Program-made: the position numbers and the translations under genes
Notes under the pieces: model-generated
Told to the model about the DNA's origin: nothing
The model's database searches: none
The model's input: the letters and a program-made list of their open reading frames with translations, nothing else
Source: SMYC01 sp965197495
Lineage (GTDB): Bacteria > Acidobacteriota > Vicinamibacteria > Marinacidobacterales > SMYC01
Assembly (NCBI GenBank): GCA_965197495.1
Contig: OZ240210.1
Coordinates: forward strand, 1,922,001-1,986,000
Direction of reading: 5' to 3'
DNA: 64,000 bases
Shown: one piece after another, positions 62,595-64,000 of the stretch
How positions within the stretch are numbered: the first letter of the stretch is position 1
How the letters are laid out: every line of letters starts with the position of its first letter

Positions 62595-62661
62595 GCAAAG
62601 TCTAGGCCAGATCTCACGGCTCCGAGCCCAAGCGAAGAGCCTAAGTCCACGGACCCCATCT

Positions 62662-62949
62662 TTGACCACCTCCGATCTCGTTCGGATCGAGATCGAGGGC
62701 TCCCCTTTCGACGTGCCACGAGGCGAGGTCCTTCTCGCCTGTGTCCAATATATAGTTAGGGATGAAGTCCCTGTCTTGGGACGGTTTTGTTGGAGCAACG
62801 AGTGCGGCAATTGCGAGATGAGTATCGCGAAGGAGGGCATGTTGTTGCCCACCCGATCCCGCGGCTGCCAGACGGTCGTGGAAGAAGGCATGCGCGTTTC
62901 CGAGCTCACGCCCGACCTCCGCTACTGGATCCACCACAAGCTGTCGTAG
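62662..62949 (+). CDS. [2Fe-2S] ferredoxin-type protein
   Basis: The cluster motif is FCWSNECGNCEMSI with a fourth cysteine in RGCQT (Cys43, 48, 51 and 69 from the chosen start). The domain is about 95 residues. No ATG or GTG is found in frame after the erpA stop, so TTG 62662 is the best start; an open frame reaching back to 62488 overlaps erpA and is not conserved. 68 bases after erpA, so probably cotranscribed and matured by it. Redox partner unknown. Confidence 0.75.
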   Translation: MTTSDLVRIEIEGSPFDVPRGEVLLACVQYIVRDEVPVLGRFCWSNECGNCEMSIAKEGMLLPTRSRGCQTVVEEGMRVSELTPDLRYWIHHKLS

Positions 62950-62962
62950 CAGCGCGCGGCTA

Positions 62963-63760
62963 ATGATCGGGCACGTCACAGCTCTCCTCGCCGGCCATAT
63001 GGCCTCGGGAGCGCTCTTCATCACCGCTCTTCTGGCGCTCGCGAACGAGCTCCCGAAGAGCTTTCTGCGCTTCTGCGCGGCCGCGTCCGGCGCGTCAGCG
63101 GCCTCGGCGGCGCTCCTCGACGCAGGCACGTCGCGATTCGTGTGGCTCGGCCTGGCCATCGTCGCCGGGCTCTGGTACGCCGCCCTCCGCCGCGGCGCGG
63201 GGACCAGAAGGGAATTTCTCGTGCTCCCGGCGACCGCCGCCGTCGTCGCGCCCGTGCTCTACGCTATCGCGTCTAACATCAAAGGCATCAACGGCATCAA
63301 CGGCACCAGCGGCACCGATCTGCTCGCGCTTTCCATTGCGGGTAGCCTCAGCTCGTCGCTGATCCTCGGCGCCGTGCTCGTCTCCATGATTCTGGGGCAT
63401 TGGTATCTCGTCGATGCCAGCCTCTCCATCGCGCCGCTGCGCGCTGGAGCGTTATGGCTCTGGATCGCGGTCTTGCTGCGTTGGGCGGTCGTCGTGGCCG
63501 TGCTCTTCTTTGGCGGCTTCGAAGTGTTGAAGGTGGGCCGCGCCGCGGATCTCATCTTCTCGACGGGAGGTCTGTTCTTCTTGTTCCGTACTCTCATGGG
63601 TCTCATCGCGCCGCTTCTTCTGACCGGGCTCATATGGCAGACGGTCAAGATGCGCTCGACGCAATCAGCCACCGGGCTTCTCTACGTGGCCTCGTTCCTC
63701 GTGCTGTTCGGTGAGAGCTTCTCGCAGTTTCTATTCGTGGCGACAGGTTATCCCCTGTGA
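62963..63760 (+). CDS. Polytopic membrane protein of unknown function
   Basis: 265 residues with about seven or eight hydrophobic segments and short loops (HVTALLAGHMASGALFITAL, FVWLGLAIVAGLWYAALRR, LSSSLILGAVLVSMILGHWY, ALWLWIAVLLRWAVVVAVLF). A short repeated loop KGINGINGTSGT (residues ~108-119) comes from a near-perfect 9-base repeat (GGCATCAAC). I do not recognise a family. Its stop overlaps the GTG of the next gene. Confidence 0.65.
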   Translation: MIGHVTALLAGHMASGALFITALLALANELPKSFLRFCAAASGASAASAALLDAGTSRFVWLGLAIVAGLWYAALRRGAGTRREFLVLPATAAVVAPVLYAIASNIKGINGINGTSGTDLLALSIAGSLSSSLILGAVLVSMILGHWYLVDASLSIAPLRAGALWLWIAVLLRWAVVVAVLFFGGFEVLKVGRAADLIFSTGGLFFLFRTLMGLIAPLLLTGLIWQTVKMRSTQSATGLLYVASFLVLFGESFSQFLFVATGYPL

Positions 63761-64000
63761 CGGCGCTCTCGGTCGGCTATTACTGCGACCAATGCTCGCT
63801 CTACAACATGTACACCCTGCCCCCGGAAAGCGGGGCAGGGCGTTGCGAGCATTGCGGTCACGAGCACACGGCGCAGCCGAGCCGAGCCGCGTTGAACGGC
63901 GGGCCTCTCGACCGCTGCCCCCAATGCGAGAACCTTTATTTATACCAGCGCAAGGACTTCCCCCAGCAGCTCGGCTGCGCGGCCGTCACGGGGACGGTAG
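63757..64000 (+). CDS. Zinc-ribbon protein, runs off the window
   Basis: From GTG 63757 (4-base overlap with the previous stop) 81 codons remain open to the end. Three Cys-pair knuckles are visible: YYCDQCSLYNMY, RCEHCGHEH and RCPQCENLYLYQRKDFPQQLG. The phrase QRKDFPQQLGCA resembles small proteins encoded near respiratory membrane genes; function unknown. Partial at the 3' end. Confidence 0.55.
   Translation, partial: MTALSVGYYCDQCSLYNMYTLPPESGAGRCEHCGHEHTAQPSRAALNGGPLDRCPQCENLYLYQRKDFPQQLGCAAVTGTV

Overview
The window is a piece of a GC-rich bacterial chromosome that spans the replication-origin region. The order gyrA, gyrB, dnaN, dnaA (minus strand), then rpmH, rnpA, yidD, yidC, khpB/jag, rsmG, parS, parA, parB, bactofilin, atpX-F-H-A-G-D-C (plus strand) is that of deltaproteobacterial-type and Acidobacteriota-type chromosomes: the F0 b and b' genes head the F1 operon, atpB/atpE are absent, and parAB plus bactofilin sit next to the ATP synthase. 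A DPP-IV-like secreted peptidase, a PQQ-type beta-propeller protein, CcsA next to hemA, and lipoproteins fit a Gram-negative, respiring Acidobacteriota or delta-like organism. The phylum is an inference; no rRNA or tRNA gene is visible.

Layout. Positions 1-18.2 kb are a graveyard of mobile DNA. They hold intact or broken copies of IS256-, IS1634-, ISAzo13-, ISL3-, IS3-like and integrase-type elements, MITE-like repeats and a group II intron remnant. Among them are a few cargo genes: the beta-propeller protein, an EthD fragment, a dual-specificity phosphatase, a PhoD-like phosphatase with a GMC-oxidoreductase fragment, and a patatin gene split by an ISAzo13 element. Positions 18.5-25.2 kb carry the S9 peptidase, a UvrD/PcrA helicase and two lipoproteins. 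Positions 25.3-39.4 kb are the origin region. Positions 39.4-42.5 kb are an ISKra4 element that was itself invaded by an IS21 element; it lies between bactofilin and the ATP synthase operon (42.5-48.5 kb). Positions 48.6-53.6 kb are a second repeat-rich island with a broken winged-helix repeat-family gene, a tandem-duplicated four-helix-bundle gene, a second ISL3 copy, and a cyclic-di-GMP enzyme gene cut in two by an internal inversion. Positions 54.6-59.8 kb are a tetrapyrrole operon (ccsA, hemA, hemC, hemD, hemL). Positions 59.8-60.9 kb are a group II intron relic and repeats. Positions 60.9-64 kb carry a Rieske protein, a PHP phosphoesterase and an iron-sulfur/membrane-protein cluster (erpA, a ferredoxin, a membrane protein, a zinc-ribbon protein that runs off the end).

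How the genes work together. DnaA, DnaN and gyrase with the parS/ParA/ParB set start, run and segregate chromosome replication. RpmH, RnpA, YidD, YidC and KhpB are the usual ribosome/RNase P/membrane-insertion cluster. The F1F0 genes make most of an ATP synthase whose a and c subunits must be elsewhere. The hem genes convert glutamyl-tRNA to uroporphyrinogen-stage intermediates, lacking hemB here, and sit with the haem-handling CcsA.

The most unusual structures are rearrangements rather than a clear new system. They are an IstA-IstB in-frame chimera made by deletion inside an IS21; an inversion that separates HD-GYP-GAF from its GGDEF domain; two ORF-poor group II intron relics sitting in the same dispersed CTTTGCGCC repeat; a hairpin that buries the start of the ISL3 transposase; several MITE families; and a frameshifted rsmG in an otherwise intact housekeeping cluster.
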